Source: Candidatus Competibacteraceae bacterium (lineage in GTDB: Bacteria > Pseudomonadota > Gammaproteobacteria > Competibacterales > Competibacteraceae). Taken from it: a stretch of DNA of 64,000 nucleotides. The notes beneath the pieces are model-generated. The model did no database searches, was not told the origin of the DNA, and was given only the letters and a program-made list of their open reading frames with translations. Positions 29,091 through 38,287 of this stretch are shown piece after piece. The stretch spans positions 62,001 through 126,000 of the forward strand of contig RXIV01000002.1 of assembly GCA_003989085.1 (NCBI GenBank), written 5' to 3'. Every line of letters begins with the position of its first letter. Position 1 is the first letter of the stretch. Made by a program: the position numbers and the translations under genes.

Positions 29091-29372
29091 ATGGTCATTA
29101 ACAGCGCATCAGCTTCTAATCTGTGGGCGTCCGGGGTAATGGGCATTCAGACAGGGACGAGCCTTCTGGATAGCAGCGCCCAGACTATCGCCCACCAATC
29201 AGTGACCACGCCTGACCCGATGAGCGGCAGTTCGTCGTCGATCACTCCCGTTGGCGATCTGAATGGAGCCGTAGTCCAGCAAAATCAGGGGCTGTATCAG
29301 GTAAAAGCCAGCGCCAAGGGCATTGAGATAGCCAATAAAACCTTGGATGGCCTATTCAAGGCAGTCGCCTGA
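29091..29372 (+). CDS. Small protein resembling both ends of a flagellar rod/hook protein
   Basis: A 93-residue protein with GGGAGGTGAAGT before its ATG, a good ribosome site. The N-terminus (GVMGIQTGTSLLDSSAQTIA) resembles the start of rod or hook proteins, where Asn-Ile-Ala-Asn-type motifs occur. The C-terminus (VKASAKGIEIANKTLDGLF) resembles their terminal helix (KANAKVIxTADEMLxxLL). A Ser/Pro-rich centre of about 25 residues replaces the usual body. Such short proteins are seen in other proteobacteria without a known role. No flagellar gene is nearby. The similarity is by eye only. Confidence 0.65.
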   Translation: MVINSASASNLWASGVMGIQTGTSLLDSSAQTIAHQSVTTPDPMSGSSSSITPVGDLNGAVVQQNQGLYQVKASAKGIEIANKTLDGLFKAVA

Positions 29373-29400
29373 AGGGCTGACTGGCAGAGTTCCTTGCAAG

Positions 29401-29431
29401 GTTGGGTTGCCCGTCTCTTCAACAACCCAAC
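29401..29431. terminator. Bidirectional terminator-like hairpin between convergent genes
   Basis: GTTGGGTTG (29401-29409) and CAACCCAAC (29423-29431) form a perfect 9-bp stem with a 13-nt loop in the 69-nt gap between the rod-like gene and the livF stop. Position suggests two-way termination. T-runs are absent. Confidence 0.45.
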
Positions 29432-29441
29432 ACCCGCCGCC

Positions 29442-30146
29442 TTACCCGCCTAGATAAGCCTTTCGCACCTGATCATTGGCTAGCAGGTTAGCCCCGGTGT
29501 CGGCCAACACAACCCGGCCGTTTTCCAGCACATAGCCCCGATCAGCCAGTTGCAAGGCGCGATGGGCGTTCTGTTCCACCAGGAAGATAGTGACGCCTTC
29601 TTCGCGGATTTCTTTCAGAATCTGGAAAATCTGAGCGATGATAAGTGGGGCCAGTCCCAGAGATGGTTCATCGAGCAGCAGCAGGCTGGGCCGGCCCATG
29701 AGCGCCCGGCCGATCGCCAACATCTGTTGCTCTCCACCAGACAGGGTGCCGCCGCGTTGAGTGCGCCGTTCCTTGAGGCGCGGAAACAGCCCGAACACTC
29801 GCTCCAGATCCGTCTCCAGTCGCGCCTTGTCAGCAAAGAACCCACCCATTTGCAAGTTCTCCTGCACAGTCAAACCGGGGAAAATGCGTCGACCCTCCGG
29901 GGCGATCGCCAGCCCGCATTGCATAATGACATGAGTCGGTTTATGGGTGATGTCCTGTCCCTCAAACAGCACCTTGCCTTGGCTGGCGTGCGGCGACCCG
30001 CAAATGGTCAACAGCAGAGTGCTTTTTCCCGCGCCATTAGCCCCAATCAAGGTGACGATTTCGCCGGGATGGACTTCGAGAGAGACGCCTTTCAGCGCCT
30101 CGATCTGGCCGTAGAAGGTGTGAACGTGGTCCAGTTTCAGCATCAT
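29442..30146 (-). CDS. livF: Branched-chain amino acid ABC transporter, ATPase subunit LivF
   Basis: The 234-residue ATPase has Walker A GANGAGKST (about 34-42), the signature LSGGEQQMLAIGRAL and Walker B LLLLDEPSLGLAP. LivF is the shorter of the two Liv ATPases, as here. It is the last gene of livK-H-M-G-F and lies 88 nt after livG. With LivG it powers the LivHM membrane pore for leucine, isoleucine and valine, or a related substrate such as urea or short amides; the genes alone cannot decide between them. Confidence 0.94.
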   Translation of the reverse strand: MMLKLDHVHTFYGQIEALKGVSLEVHPGEIVTLIGANGAGKSTLLLTICGSPHASQGKVLFEGQDITHKPTHVIMQCGLAIAPEGRRIFPGLTVQENLQMGGFFADKARLETDLERVFGLFPRLKERRTQRGGTLSGGEQQMLAIGRALMGRPSLLLLDEPSLGLAPLIIAQIFQILKEIREEGVTIFLVEQNAHRALQLADRGYVLENGRVVLADTGANLLANDQVRKAYLGG

Positions 30147-30234
30147 GGTGGCCGCCCCTCAACGGTCAAGTTCTGATCGCCATCACGGGCGACTGCTTTA
30201 ACGTAATAATCATAAAGGCGTATTGTAGGAGCGT

Positions 30235-31119
30235 TCACTCTTCTCCCAAATATGCCTTAATTACTTTGGGATCGCTGCGAATCTCGGCAGGTGTTCCAGT
30301 GGCAATGGGGCGACCATATTCCATGACCAGAATTTCATCGGAAATACCCATCACCAGACTCATATCATGCTCAATCAGCAATACCGCGACATTGTGTTCA
30401 GCCCGCAATTCGTTAATGAGCCGATCCAAATCACGGGTTTCCTGGGGATTCAGCCCTGCTGCCGGTTCATCGAGCATCAGTAACTGGGGCTGGGTGATCA
30501 TGCAGCGGGCGATTTCTAGCCGCCGTTGTTGTCCATAAGCCAGATTGCCGGCTTCGCGGTTGGCGACCGCCAACAAGCCAACCTTCTCCAGCCAGAACGC
30601 CGCTCGCTCCAATGCTTGGGCCTCGGTATGGCGATACCTCTTCATATTAAAGAGGCCGGGCATTAGTCGGGTTTCCAGTTGAGTATGTTGTGAAATCAGT
30701 AGATTCTCAACCACAGTCATGGTCTTGAACAATCGCACATTCTGAAAGGTCCGCACCAGTCCCCGTCGGGCGATACGGTGACTCGGCAATTTATGGAGTG
30801 GTTGGCTGTCCAGCACTACGGTCCCGGCAGTAGGCCGGTAAAAGCCGCCGATGCAATTAAATACGGTAGTTTTGCCCGCACCATTCGGGCCGATAATGGC
30901 AAAAATCTGGTGGCGGTAGACATTAAAATTCACATTATCTACAGCCAGTAACCCGCCAAACTGCATACTGAGATTTTGCACTTCCAGCAATGGACTGGCG
31001 GCTGATTTAGTTGTTATTCCGGTGGGAATGGAAGGTTCCTGTGGTGTTGTTAAACCAGCTTGGGGTTCCAGTGATTTTTTATCCGGAATTGCGAGATCTG
31101 TTTCCAGTATCTGGCTCAT
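30235..31119 (-). CDS. livG: Branched-chain amino acid ABC transporter, ATPase subunit LivG
   Basis: The 294-residue ATPase has Walker [10 protein letters not shown], LivG-type [13 protein letters not shown] and Walker [14 protein letters not shown]. An N-terminal stretch of about 45 residues, Pro/Ser/Thr-rich, precedes the ATPase core and is longer than in E. coli LivG. A start at a later codon is possible, but the ATG at 31119 overlaps the livM stop (ATGA), which favours it. Confidence 0.94.
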   Translation of the reverse strand: MSQILETDLAIPDKKSLEPQAGLTTPQEPSIPTGITTKSAASPLLEVQNLSMQFGGLLAVDNVNFNVYRHQIFAIIGPNGAGKTTVFNCIGGFYRPTAGTVVLDSQPLHKLPSHRIARRGLVRTFQNVRLFKTMTVVENLLISQHTQLETRLMPGLFNMKRYRHTEAQALERAAFWLEKVGLLAVANREAGNLAYGQQRRLEIARCMITQPQLLMLDEPAAGLNPQETRDLDRLINELRAEHNVAVLLIEHDMSLVMGISDEILVMEYGRPIATGTPAEIRSDPKVIKAYLGEE

Positions 31120-32390
31120 GATTTGGCCCTTGGCTGTTCTGGTAATTGCAACTTGGGCCGGGCAGCAGGAATCAAGCCCTGTGGCCGCCAGATCATCATC
31201 AACACCATTACTAGTCCGAAAGCCAGCATCCGATACTCGTTAAACTCACGCGCCAGTTCCGGCAAGGTGGTGATCGCAATCGCCGCTAGAACCACTCCCC
31301 ATTGCGACCCCATTCCCCCTAATACCACCATTGCCAGCACCATTGCCGATTCAATAAAGGTGAAGGACTCCGGGCTAATATGGCCTTGACGGGCAGCAAA
31401 GAACGCCCCGGCCAGTCCGGCAAAGGCGGAACTGAGGGTTAGCGCCGACAGCTTGATCATGGTCGGGTTAAGGCCGAGTGATCGACAGGCGATTTCGTCC
31501 TCGCGCAGTGCTTCCCAAGCCCGTCCCAGCGGCATTCGCAACAGGCGGTTAATAACAAATAGAATGAACAGAACCAGCGCTAGTCCCAACAGGTACAGGA
31601 AAATTACCGCATGATTGCCGCTGTAGTCGAGGCCGAAAAACTCATGGAAAGTTATCCCACCTTCTTTAGCCTGGCGGTTAAATTCCAGGCCGAATAAAGT
31701 CGGGCGTGGAATGTTGCCAATTCCATCTGGGCCGCCGGTAAGAAAACTCAGGTTATTTAGCAGCAGCCGGGTGATTTCACCAAAGCCGAGAGTGACAATT
31801 GCCAGATAATCACCGCGTAGGCGTAACACTGGCAGACCCAGCAGAAACCCTGTCAGCGCCGCTAGGGCGCCAGCTATTGGCAGGCACAGCCAGAACGACA
31901 GATCATAGTGGTGCGCCAACAGTGCATAGGTATAAGCGCCAACCGCGTAGAATGCGGCGTATCCCAACACCAGCAACCCGGCGAAGCCAACCACTATATT
32001 CAAGCCCAGACCCAACATGACGTAGATCAGCGCCAGGGTCATCACATCCATTGCGCCACGAGAGGCAGTGAACGGCCAGATCACTGCCACGATCAGCAGC
32101 AACACCCATCCTGTGGTTTGATAACCCGGTTGTTGCGCCCGACGCCATATGGCGGCAACCGAGTTTTTTCGCCAGGCCTCCGGAAAGCGGAAGTCACACC
32201 AAAGTTTACTCAGTGGATGGTGAAACAATCGTAATAAAAAAACGATTATGACGGCAATGATGACCGGCATCGGAGTCTGATTCAGCGAGACTTTAACGCC
32301 ATCGACATGAATGCGTAGACCGAAAATAGGCGTTAATAAAACGGCGGTCAATGCCGCCGCCAGCAGAGCTCCAGGCAATGCGCGGCGCAT
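31116..32390 (-). CDS. livM: Branched-chain amino acid ABC transporter, permease LivM
   Basis: Polytopic permease of 424 residues, the long form with an extra N-terminal pair of membrane segments before the core, as in E. coli LivM. The EAA-like coupling motif is [17 protein letters not shown] (about 286-302). It lies 6 nt after livH and overlaps livG. Confidence 0.94.
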   Translation of the reverse strand: MRRALPGALLAAALTAVLLTPIFGLRIHVDGVKVSLNQTPMPVIIAVIIVFLLRLFHHPLSKLWCDFRFPEAWRKNSVAAIWRRAQQPGYQTTGWVLLLIVAVIWPFTASRGAMDVMTLALIYVMLGLGLNIVVGFAGLLVLGYAAFYAVGAYTYALLAHHYDLSFWLCLPIAGALAALTGFLLGLPVLRLRGDYLAIVTLGFGEITRLLLNNLSFLTGGPDGIGNIPRPTLFGLEFNRQAKEGGITFHEFFGLDYSGNHAVIFLYLLGLALVLFILFVINRLLRMPLGRAWEALREDEIACRSLGLNPTMIKLSALTLSSAFAGLAGAFFAARQGHISPESFTFIESAMVLAMVVLGGMGSQWGVVLAAIAITTLPELAREFNEYRMLAFGLVMVLMMIWRPQGLIPAARPKLQLPEQPRAKS

Positions 32391-32396
32391 AGCGGC

Positions 32397-33332
32397 TTAT
32401 ACCTTTTCCACGTCAGGGCGACCCAGCAGACCGGTCGGCCGCACTAGCAATACCAGAATTAGCAGGACAAAAGCCACCACATCCTTATATTCAGTTTTCA
32501 GGTAAGCTGAGGCGAAGCTCTCCGCCAGACCCAGTACAATCCCGCCCAGCATAGCCCCTGGAATACTGCCAATCCCACCTAGCACCGCTGCTGTAAATGC
32601 TTTCAAACCGGCGATAAAGCCAATGGTAGGATTTATTTTACCGATGTACAGGCTAACTAGAATACCGGCCACTGCTGCTAGCGCCGCACCGAGGACAAAA
32701 GTTAGGGCGATCACCCGATTAGTGTCGATGCCGAGCAGATTAGCCATCCCGCGATCTTCAGAGCAGGCCCGGCAGGCTCGCCCCATTCGCGATCGGGCGA
32801 TAAACAAACTTAAGCCGGCCATGAACGCTACCGTGACTACTGCGATCAGCACCTGCATATAAGACAGATAGACCTGAAAGCCATTCGCTGGTCCGAATTG
32901 CCAACCGCCACTCAACAGAGGCTGCATCGACACGTCACGGGCGCCTTGGCCGATTTGAACGTAGTTTTGCAGGAAAATGGAAACGCCAATGGCGGAAATA
33001 AGCGGCACTAGTCGAGGACTGCCGCGTAATGGTCTGTACGCCAGCCGTTCCACCGTCCAGCCGTAAGCGCTAGTGACCAGAATGCCGATAGCCAATGTCA
33101 CCAGTAGAATCGCTGTAATGCTGTCCATCCCGAACAACCCTAATGCAGTGATGACCAGCAAGCCGACATAAGCGCCGATCATGTAAATCTCGCCGTGGGC
33201 AAAGTTGATCATGCCGATAATGCCGTAGACCATCGTGTAGCCAATAGCGATCAGGGCGTAAATACTGCCCAGGGTCAGACCATTAATGATCTGCTGAACA
33301 AATTCAAGGGGGGAGAAACCAGGCATGGGCAT
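32397..33332 (-). CDS. livH: Branched-chain amino acid ABC transporter, permease LivH
   Basis: The 311-residue inner-membrane permease starts PLEFVQQIINGLTLGSIYAL in form (typical LivH), with AHGEIYMIGAY and the coupling stretch RACSEDRGMANLLGID. It pairs with LivM to form the pore. A strong hairpin in the gap from livK probably lowers transcript reaching it. Confidence 0.94.
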   Translation of the reverse strand: MPMPGFSPLEFVQQIINGLTLGSIYALIAIGYTMVYGIIGMINFAHGEIYMIGAYVGLLVITALGLFGMDSITAILLVTLAIGILVTSAYGWTVERLAYRPLRGSPRLVPLISAIGVSIFLQNYVQIGQGARDVSMQPLLSGGWQFGPANGFQVYLSYMQVLIAVVTVAFMAGLSLFIARSRMGRACRACSEDRGMANLLGIDTNRVIALTFVLGAALAAVAGILVSLYIGKINPTIGFIAGLKAFTAAVLGGIGSIPGAMLGGIVLGLAESFASAYLKTEYKDVVAFVLLILVLLVRPTGLLGRPDVEKV

Positions 33333-33386
33333 TGGGAGAGGAAATCAGGAAGGCAGGATGAGCGAGTAAAGCGGCAAGAAAGGGGG

Positions 33387-33430
33387 GTAGAGGGTAGTAA
33401 ATTTGCTCATTGCTATTTACCACTCCCTAC
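33387..33430 (-). terminator. Long hairpin between livK and livH (partial terminator or mRNA stabiliser)
   Basis: Read on the minus strand, a 16-nt arm (complement of 33415-33430) pairs with the complement of 33387-33402 through 13 Watson-Crick pairs, two G-U pairs and one mismatch, around a 12-nt loop. It stands just after the binding-protein gene and before the permeases. In ABC operons such a structure lets the binding protein be made in excess. The function is inferred from place. Confidence 0.5.
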
Positions 33431-33453
33431 TCCTGCTTCCTTATTTCAAGGCG

Positions 33454-34575
33454 CTACTTGACTGGTGTCTTGGTGGCGTCGGCATGCCATTTAAAGACGA
33501 CGAACTCGAATTCTTTCAGGTCACCATTACTCTTAAACGCCACCTTGCCAATGGGTGTCTGAAAGCTGTTTTTATGAATGTAGTCCGCCAGCTTGACCGG
33601 GTCTTCGGTTTTAGCTCCCTTGATAGCGTCGGCGATCACTTGCACCGCCGCATAAGCTGGCATAGCAAATGGGGTGCTGGGATCCAGGTTCTGATCCTTA
33701 AATGCCTTGACCAGTGCGGCATTGGCGGGATCGGCGCTGAAATCCGCCGGTAAAGTGACTAGCAATCCTTCCGAGGCGGGGCCGGCAATGGCGCTGATAT
33801 CCTTATTGCCTACCCCTTCTGGCCCCATATATTTAGCGTGAAAGCCTTGATCCTGCGATTGCCGCAGTAGCAAACCTAATTCTGGGTGATAGCCACCGTA
33901 ATAGACAAAATCGACGCCGTCTTTCTTCATCTTGGTAATCAGGGCGGAGAAGTCAGTCTGGCCCTTGTTAATGCCTTCAAACAGTACGGGCTTAATTCCA
34001 GCAGCCTCGACTGTCTTCCTGACTTCCTCAGCGATGCCCTTACCGTAAGTCTGGCTATCGTGAATGATTGCCAGTTTCTTAGGCTTGATCTGAGTGGCGA
34101 TATAGCGACCAGCGGTTGGCCCCTGCTGATCATCAGTACCGATGGTGCGGAACACCATCTTGTAACCCTGCTGGGTAATGGTGGGATTGGTGGCCGCTGG
34201 CGTGATCATTAAGATGCCTTCTTCCTCGTAGGTTTTAGCTACGGGAATCGTCGCGCCGGAACATAAATGGCCCACGACATATTTAATCTTCTGGTTAATG
34301 ATCTGGCCGGCAACATTAACTGCTTGTTCAGGCTTGCATTGATCATCCAACAGCACGGCTTCCAGCTTCTTGCCATTGACGCCGCCCTTGGCATTGAGTT
34401 GTTCAACCGCCATTTTAGCCCCGGTCATTTGCATATCGCCATATTGCGCGACATCGCCGGTGATCGGGCCAGCGACTGCGATCTTGATGGTTTCCTCGGC
34501 TTGGGCCAGCCCGCTCAGACCCAGGATGATCGCGCCAACGGCGGCGCTTAGGACATTACGGTTAAAGATTTTCAT
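33454..34575 (-). CDS. livK: Branched-chain amino acid ABC transporter, periplasmic binding protein
   Basis: About 373 residues from the ATG at 34575, where a clear signal peptide begins: MKIFNRN, a hydrophobic core, and cleavage after GLAQA. Type I periplasmic-binding fold features follow: IKIAVAGPITGDVAQYGDMQ, two lobes, VVGHLCSGATIPVAKTYEE, and YYGGYHPELG. The frame open to 34797 adds 74 residues ahead of the signal peptide and is rejected. GAGGAG lies about 12 nt before the ATG. First gene of the liv operon. Confidence 0.94.
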   Translation of the reverse strand: MKIFNRNVLSAAVGAIILGLSGLAQAEETIKIAVAGPITGDVAQYGDMQMTGAKMAVEQLNAKGGVNGKKLEAVLLDDQCKPEQAVNVAGQIINQKIKYVVGHLCSGATIPVAKTYEEEGILMITPAATNPTITQQGYKMVFRTIGTDDQQGPTAGRYIATQIKPKKLAIIHDSQTYGKGIAEEVRKTVEAAGIKPVLFEGINKGQTDFSALITKMKKDGVDFVYYGGYHPELGLLLRQSQDQGFHAKYMGPEGVGNKDISAIAGPASEGLLVTLPADFSADPANAALVKAFKDQNLDPSTPFAMPAYAAVQVIADAIKGAKTEDPVKLADYIHKNSFQTPIGKVAFKSNGDLKEFEFVVFKWHADATKTPVK

Positions 34576-34798
34576 CAGGATTCTGCTCCTCGTACGATGG
34601 TTTATGGTCTGGGGAGTACGCCGCAAACGGATTTTGAATGAGTAAGAAGTAGCTGAAATCGCAGGATAGGACAAGCCGGATGCGGAAAATTCATGCTGGG
34701 GTGGATGGGATGGATTGTGCGATCGATAAGTGATCGATGCGCTTGAGTAACGGGCGGAGATGCAACATTCGTCGTTTGGGCAGTGGATGCGACACAAA
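34576..34798. other. Leader/intergenic region upstream of livK
   Basis: About 220 nt between livK and the hsdR relic. It should hold the livK promoter on the minus strand, but I find no convincing -35/-10 pair. It contains the near-palindrome CGATCGATAAGTGATCGATG near 34719-34740, which could be an operator. No ORF of note. Confidence 0.4.
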
Positions 34799-34909
34799 TT
34801 AAATCACCCCAGCGCACTCCTCACGGCGGATCAGGTCTTCAGTCCAGCCGCGCAGGTACAGGGCCGGGTCAATCAGTTTGGCGCGGGCACCGGCTTCACC
34901 GAGCGTCAG
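34799..34909 (-). pseudogene. Relic of the N-terminus of a type I restriction subunit (HsdR)
   Basis: Read on the minus strand from about 34909, the frame gives TLGEAGARAKLIDPAL, then YLRGWTEDLIRREECAGVI, and stops at TAA (34799-34801). Type I R subunits open with a very similar stretch (R-A-K-L-I-D-P-A-L ... R-G-W-T-E-D-L-I-R-R-E-E-T-A-G), so about 36 codons of an hsdR start are left. The codon where the ATG should stand is CTG, and the rest of the roughly 1000-codon gene is missing. The 5' end overlaps the last codons of the patatin gene in another frame. The family match is from memory of the family, not from a search. Confidence 0.6.
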
Positions 34910-35825
34910 GGTCTGTCCCTACGGCGTCCGGCAGATTCAGCGCCTCGCGCAGCAGCGGCAGGCGTTGCCGCACACAGTCCAGCCCGGCTTCAATGGCCTC
35001 GCTGGCATGATCAAAATCCATCAGTCCCAGGTGCGCCAGTCGTGGCGCCAGCACTACATCCGGCGGATCACCCGCTAACCGCGCCCGGGTGATGCGGTCC
35101 TGCATGATGTGGATGGACCCGGCCATCACATCGAATAGACCAGGCGGTTCATCTTCCGGGGCCGACTCGGGTGGGTGCGAATTGCCCCGCATGGCCTGCC
35201 AGCCGGCGCTCAATCGGGCCAGCAACGGGCTAGGCGTCGTCAAACGTGGCGTCCGCCCACCCAGCCGCCGACCGACGATGTCGTCATTGAGGTTGACGGC
35301 AATCACCCGATCCGCACCCAAGGCTCGGCACAGCGAGACCGGCAGCGGGTTGACCAGCCCGCCATCCACCAGCCAGCGCTCCTGATAGCGCACCGCGCTG
35401 AACAGTCCCGGCAGGGCAATGGAGGCCCGCACCGCTTCCAGCAGCGAACCCTCCTGAAACCAGACTTCGCGCCCGGTATGCAGATCGGTGGCGACCGCTC
35501 CGAACGGCTTGGGCAAGCTCTCAATCGGCGCATCCTCGACCCGCTCGCCGAAGGCTTGCATCAACCGCTCACCTTCCACCCCGCCGAGCCGCAGATCCAT
35601 GTAACGGATGATCTCCCACCAGTCAATCCGGGTGACCCAGTCTTCCAACTGATCCAGCCGGTCGCTGGCATACGCTGCGCCGACCAGCGCCCCAATCGAC
35701 GCGCCGGACACGACATCCGGGATGATGCCGGCCTGTTCCAGCGCCCGCAGTACGCCGATGTGCGCCCAGCCTCGGGCGGAGCCGCTGCCCAAGGCGATGC
35801 CGAGTCGGGGTTGGCGCGAGGGCAT
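34896..35825 (-). CDS. Patatin-like phospholipase (RssA/NTE type)
   Basis: The 309-residue serine lipase-like protein has the oxyanion motif GSGSARGWAHIGVL (about 13-26), the nucleophile GASIG (about 41-45) and the Asp of the catalytic dyad in VDGGLVNP. No signal peptide. Family members are cytoplasmic or membrane-bound acyl hydrolases, close in length to RssA. The substrate is unknown. The last codons overlap the hsdR relic. Confidence 0.9.
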   Translation of the reverse strand: MPSRQPRLGIALGSGSARGWAHIGVLRALEQAGIIPDVVSGASIGALVGAAYASDRLDQLEDWVTRIDWWEIIRYMDLRLGGVEGERLMQAFGERVEDAPIESLPKPFGAVATDLHTGREVWFQEGSLLEAVRASIALPGLFSAVRYQERWLVDGGLVNPLPVSLCRALGADRVIAVNLNDDIVGRRLGGRTPRLTTPSPLLARLSAGWQAMRGNSHPPESAPEDEPPGLFDVMAGSIHIMQDRITRARLAGDPPDVVLAPRLAHLGLMDFDHASEAIEAGLDCVRQRLPLLREALNLPDAVGTDPDAR

Positions 35826-35860
35826 AAGCGCAGTCCTTCCGGTGGGCCGTGGCGTTACGA

Positions 35861-37222
35861 TCAGTCATCTGCCGGGCGGTTGGCTGTGGTGAGCGCGGTG
35901 GGCCGGGCGGTTACCTCCCGCTGCGGCTCCATCCACGCCCGGAACCGGGTCAACAGCCAGAGTCCGGGCAAGGTCGCCGCCATGCAGAACAGGAAGAAGC
36001 CTTCCCAACCCAAACCTTCGGCCAGATAGCCGGTCGGCGCGTTCAGCACCACCCGTGGAACGCCCATCAGGCTGCTGAGCAGCGCATACTGGGTGGCGGT
36101 GAACTTGCGGTGAGTCAGCGTCGCCATGAACGCCACATAGGCGGTGGTCGCCATGCCGCTGAACAGGTTTTCACTGGTGATCGCCAGCGCCAGCCCCGGC
36201 AGGCTGTGACCGAGCCGGGCCAGGATGACAAAGCCGCTCAATCCCGCCGCCTGCAACGCGCCAAACAGCCACAGCGCCCGGTACACGCCCAGCCGCAGCA
36301 TCAACAACCCACCCAGCAACCCGCCAACCACCGTCGCCCAGAACCCAAACAGCTTAACCACTGCGCCAATCTCGGTTTTGGTGAAATTGAGATCGAGATA
36401 AAACGGCGTGGTCATCTGGCTGGACATCATTTCGCCGACTTTGTAGAGCAGCACAAACAGCAGAATCAGCAGGGCGTCCTGCCGGGAAAAATATTCGATG
36501 AACGGTTGCACCACGGCTTCACGCAGGGTGTGGGGCGCTCCGACGGTCACCAGCGGTTCGCTGCAAAGCAGCGTCGTGATCAGGCCGGGGAGCATCGCTG
36601 CGGCCATGATCCAATACACCGCTTGAAACGGCATGAAATCCGCCAGAATTAAACCGCCGCCCGAGGACAGCAGCAGCCCGACCCGATAGCCGTTCACATA
36701 AAATGAAGCGCCTAGTCCCTGCTCGTCATCAGTCAGCGACTCACGGCGGTAGGCGTCGATCACGATGTCCTGCGAGGCGGAACAGAACGCGGCAAAACAA
36801 GCCGCCAACGTGACCAGCGGCAAGCTCTGCGTCGGGTCGGTCAGACCCAATGCGGCAATGGCCGCGATCAGCGTGAGCTGAATCAACAGCAGCCAACCGC
36901 GCCGCCGCCCCATGCCGCTGATGGGCGCAAACCGGTCCAGCAGCGGCGCCCATAGAAACTTCAGCGTGTAAGGCAGGCCCACCAGCGCGAATAAACCGAT
37001 GGTACCCAAATCCACCCCGGCATCCTTGAGCCAGGCTTGCAACACCGATCCGGTCGCCAACAGCAACGGCAAACCGGAGGAAAAGCCCATCAACAGAGCG
37101 GTCAGCATCCGGCCACTAAGGACAATACCCAGAATGGCACGGCGGGCAACAGGCTCGGGCAGGTTCGGGCGGGGTGCTGGAATGGGTAGCGCAGCAGGAG
37201 AGGCTGGTGGGGTATTGTTCAT
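35861..37222 (-). CDS. ampG: AmpG-type muropeptide permease (MFS)
   Basis: Inner-membrane importer of GlcNAc-anhydro-muropeptides for cell-wall recycling. About 453 residues from the ATG at 37222 (MNNTPPASP); the longer frame to 37282 is not favoured. It has about 12-14 membrane segments, with the AmpG-like FSSGLPLLLATGSVLQAWL near the first helix and LPYTLKFLWAPLLDRF after helix 2. The N-terminal 25 residues are Pro-rich. It stands 35 nt upstream of the patatin gene on the other side, with no functional link evident. Confidence 0.88.
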   Translation of the reverse strand: MNNTPPASPAALPIPAPRPNLPEPVARRAILGIVLSGRMLTALLMGFSSGLPLLLATGSVLQAWLKDAGVDLGTIGLFALVGLPYTLKFLWAPLLDRFAPISGMGRRRGWLLLIQLTLIAAIAALGLTDPTQSLPLVTLAACFAAFCSASQDIVIDAYRRESLTDDEQGLGASFYVNGYRVGLLLSSGGGLILADFMPFQAVYWIMAAAMLPGLITTLLCSEPLVTVGAPHTLREAVVQPFIEYFSRQDALLILLFVLLYKVGEMMSSQMTTPFYLDLNFTKTEIGAVVKLFGFWATVVGGLLGGLLMLRLGVYRALWLFGALQAAGLSGFVILARLGHSLPGLALAITSENLFSGMATTAYVAFMATLTHRKFTATQYALLSSLMGVPRVVLNAPTGYLAEGLGWEGFFLFCMAATLPGLWLLTRFRAWMEPQREVTARPTALTTANRPADD

Positions 37223-37348
37223 AGAACTACTGGGTTCTCGCTTCGTCACCAGCCAACAGTTCGGAGGGATGGGGTACAACAATCAAGCTATTATGATAGC
37301 GCTGACGATAAAGAAGGTTTCAAGTTTCCGGCCCTGGTTGGAAAAACC

Positions 37349-38287
37349 ATGATCAACAAGACGTTGGTGCAGGTAGAGCGGCTGACCCGGCGCTATGGCG
37401 AACACCGGGCAGTGGACGACCTCAGTTTCACGCTGCGACGCGGCCAGGTGTTGGGCTTGCTCGGCCCCAACGGGGCCGGCAAATCCACCACGTTGCGGAT
37501 GCTGGCGGGTGTGCTGGCCCCGGACGCCGGGCGGATTGTCATTAACGGCAGAGATTTGCTTGACCAGCCGCGCCAGGCCCGGCAGGCCATCGGCTACCTG
37601 CCGGAACAGCCGCCGCTGTATCGTGAACTCACAGTTGACGAGCAACTGTATTACAGCGCCCGCCTGCACGGTCTCAGCCGCACCGCCAGCCACCCTGCGA
37701 TAGCGCGAGTCAAGGAACGCTGCGGATTGGCGGAAGTCGGCAAGCGGCTGATCGGCCACTTGTCCAAGGGCTATCAGCAACGGACCGGACTGGCGCAAGC
37801 CATTGTCCATACCCCTCCGGTCATCATTCTGGACGAGCCGACCATTGGCCTGGACCCGATCCAGATTCAGGGCATCCGCACCCTGATCCGTGAATTAGGC
37901 CGAAAGCAGGGCGTCATTTTATCCACCCATCTGCTGTCGGAAGTGCAGAGCACCTGCACCCATGTCCATATTCTGCGGGCCGGACGACTGGTCTATGCTG
38001 GCGCACTGGCCGAACTGGAACAACAACGCCCCTCCGCCAGTCTGCGAATCGGCCTGAACGCACCGCCACCGATCGCGGAGCTGGAGCAATTACCTCGAGT
38101 GACGCAGGTCGAGGAACTCGGCGAGGGCCAGTTCCGGCTCCATCATTCCCCCGGCGCGTTACTGCACCGGATTCTGGTGGAACTGGCCTATGACCACGGC
38201 TGGGATTTGTGGGAATTGACCCCGGAACGGGAAAGTCTGGAGCAAATGTTCGTCAATCTAACCCTGAACCAGGAGACTGCCGGATGA
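37349..38287 (+). CDS. ABC-2 exporter ATPase (GldA-like)
   Basis: ATPase of 312 residues: Walker A GPNGAGKST (about 45-53), signature LSKGYQQRTGLAQAI, Walker B VIILDEPTIGLDP, then a C-terminal extension of about 90 residues with a GldA/CcmA-like fold. Its stop overlaps the ATG of the permease (ATGA). With the permease, a GldG-like protein and a DUF4340-like protein, it forms the four-gene set seen in gliding bacteria and in many non-gliding ones, whose substrate is unknown. Confidence 0.9.
   Translation: MINKTLVQVERLTRRYGEHRAVDDLSFTLRRGQVLGLLGPNGAGKSTTLRMLAGVLAPDAGRIVINGRDLLDQPRQARQAIGYLPEQPPLYRELTVDEQLYYSARLHGLSRTASHPAIARVKERCGLAEVGKRLIGHLSKGYQQRTGLAQAIVHTPPVIILDEPTIGLDPIQIQGIRTLIRELGRKQGVILSTHLLSEVQSTCTHVHILRAGRLVYAGALAELEQQRPSASLRIGLNAPPPIAELEQLPRVTQVEELGEGQFRLHHSPGALLHRILVELAYDHGWDLWELTPERESLEQMFVNLTLNQETAG

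Noticed and set aside
35175-36029. 284-codon plus-strand frame across the patatin gene
   Set aside because: Antisense to patatin and ampG, Arg/Gln/Pro-rich, no recognisable domain.
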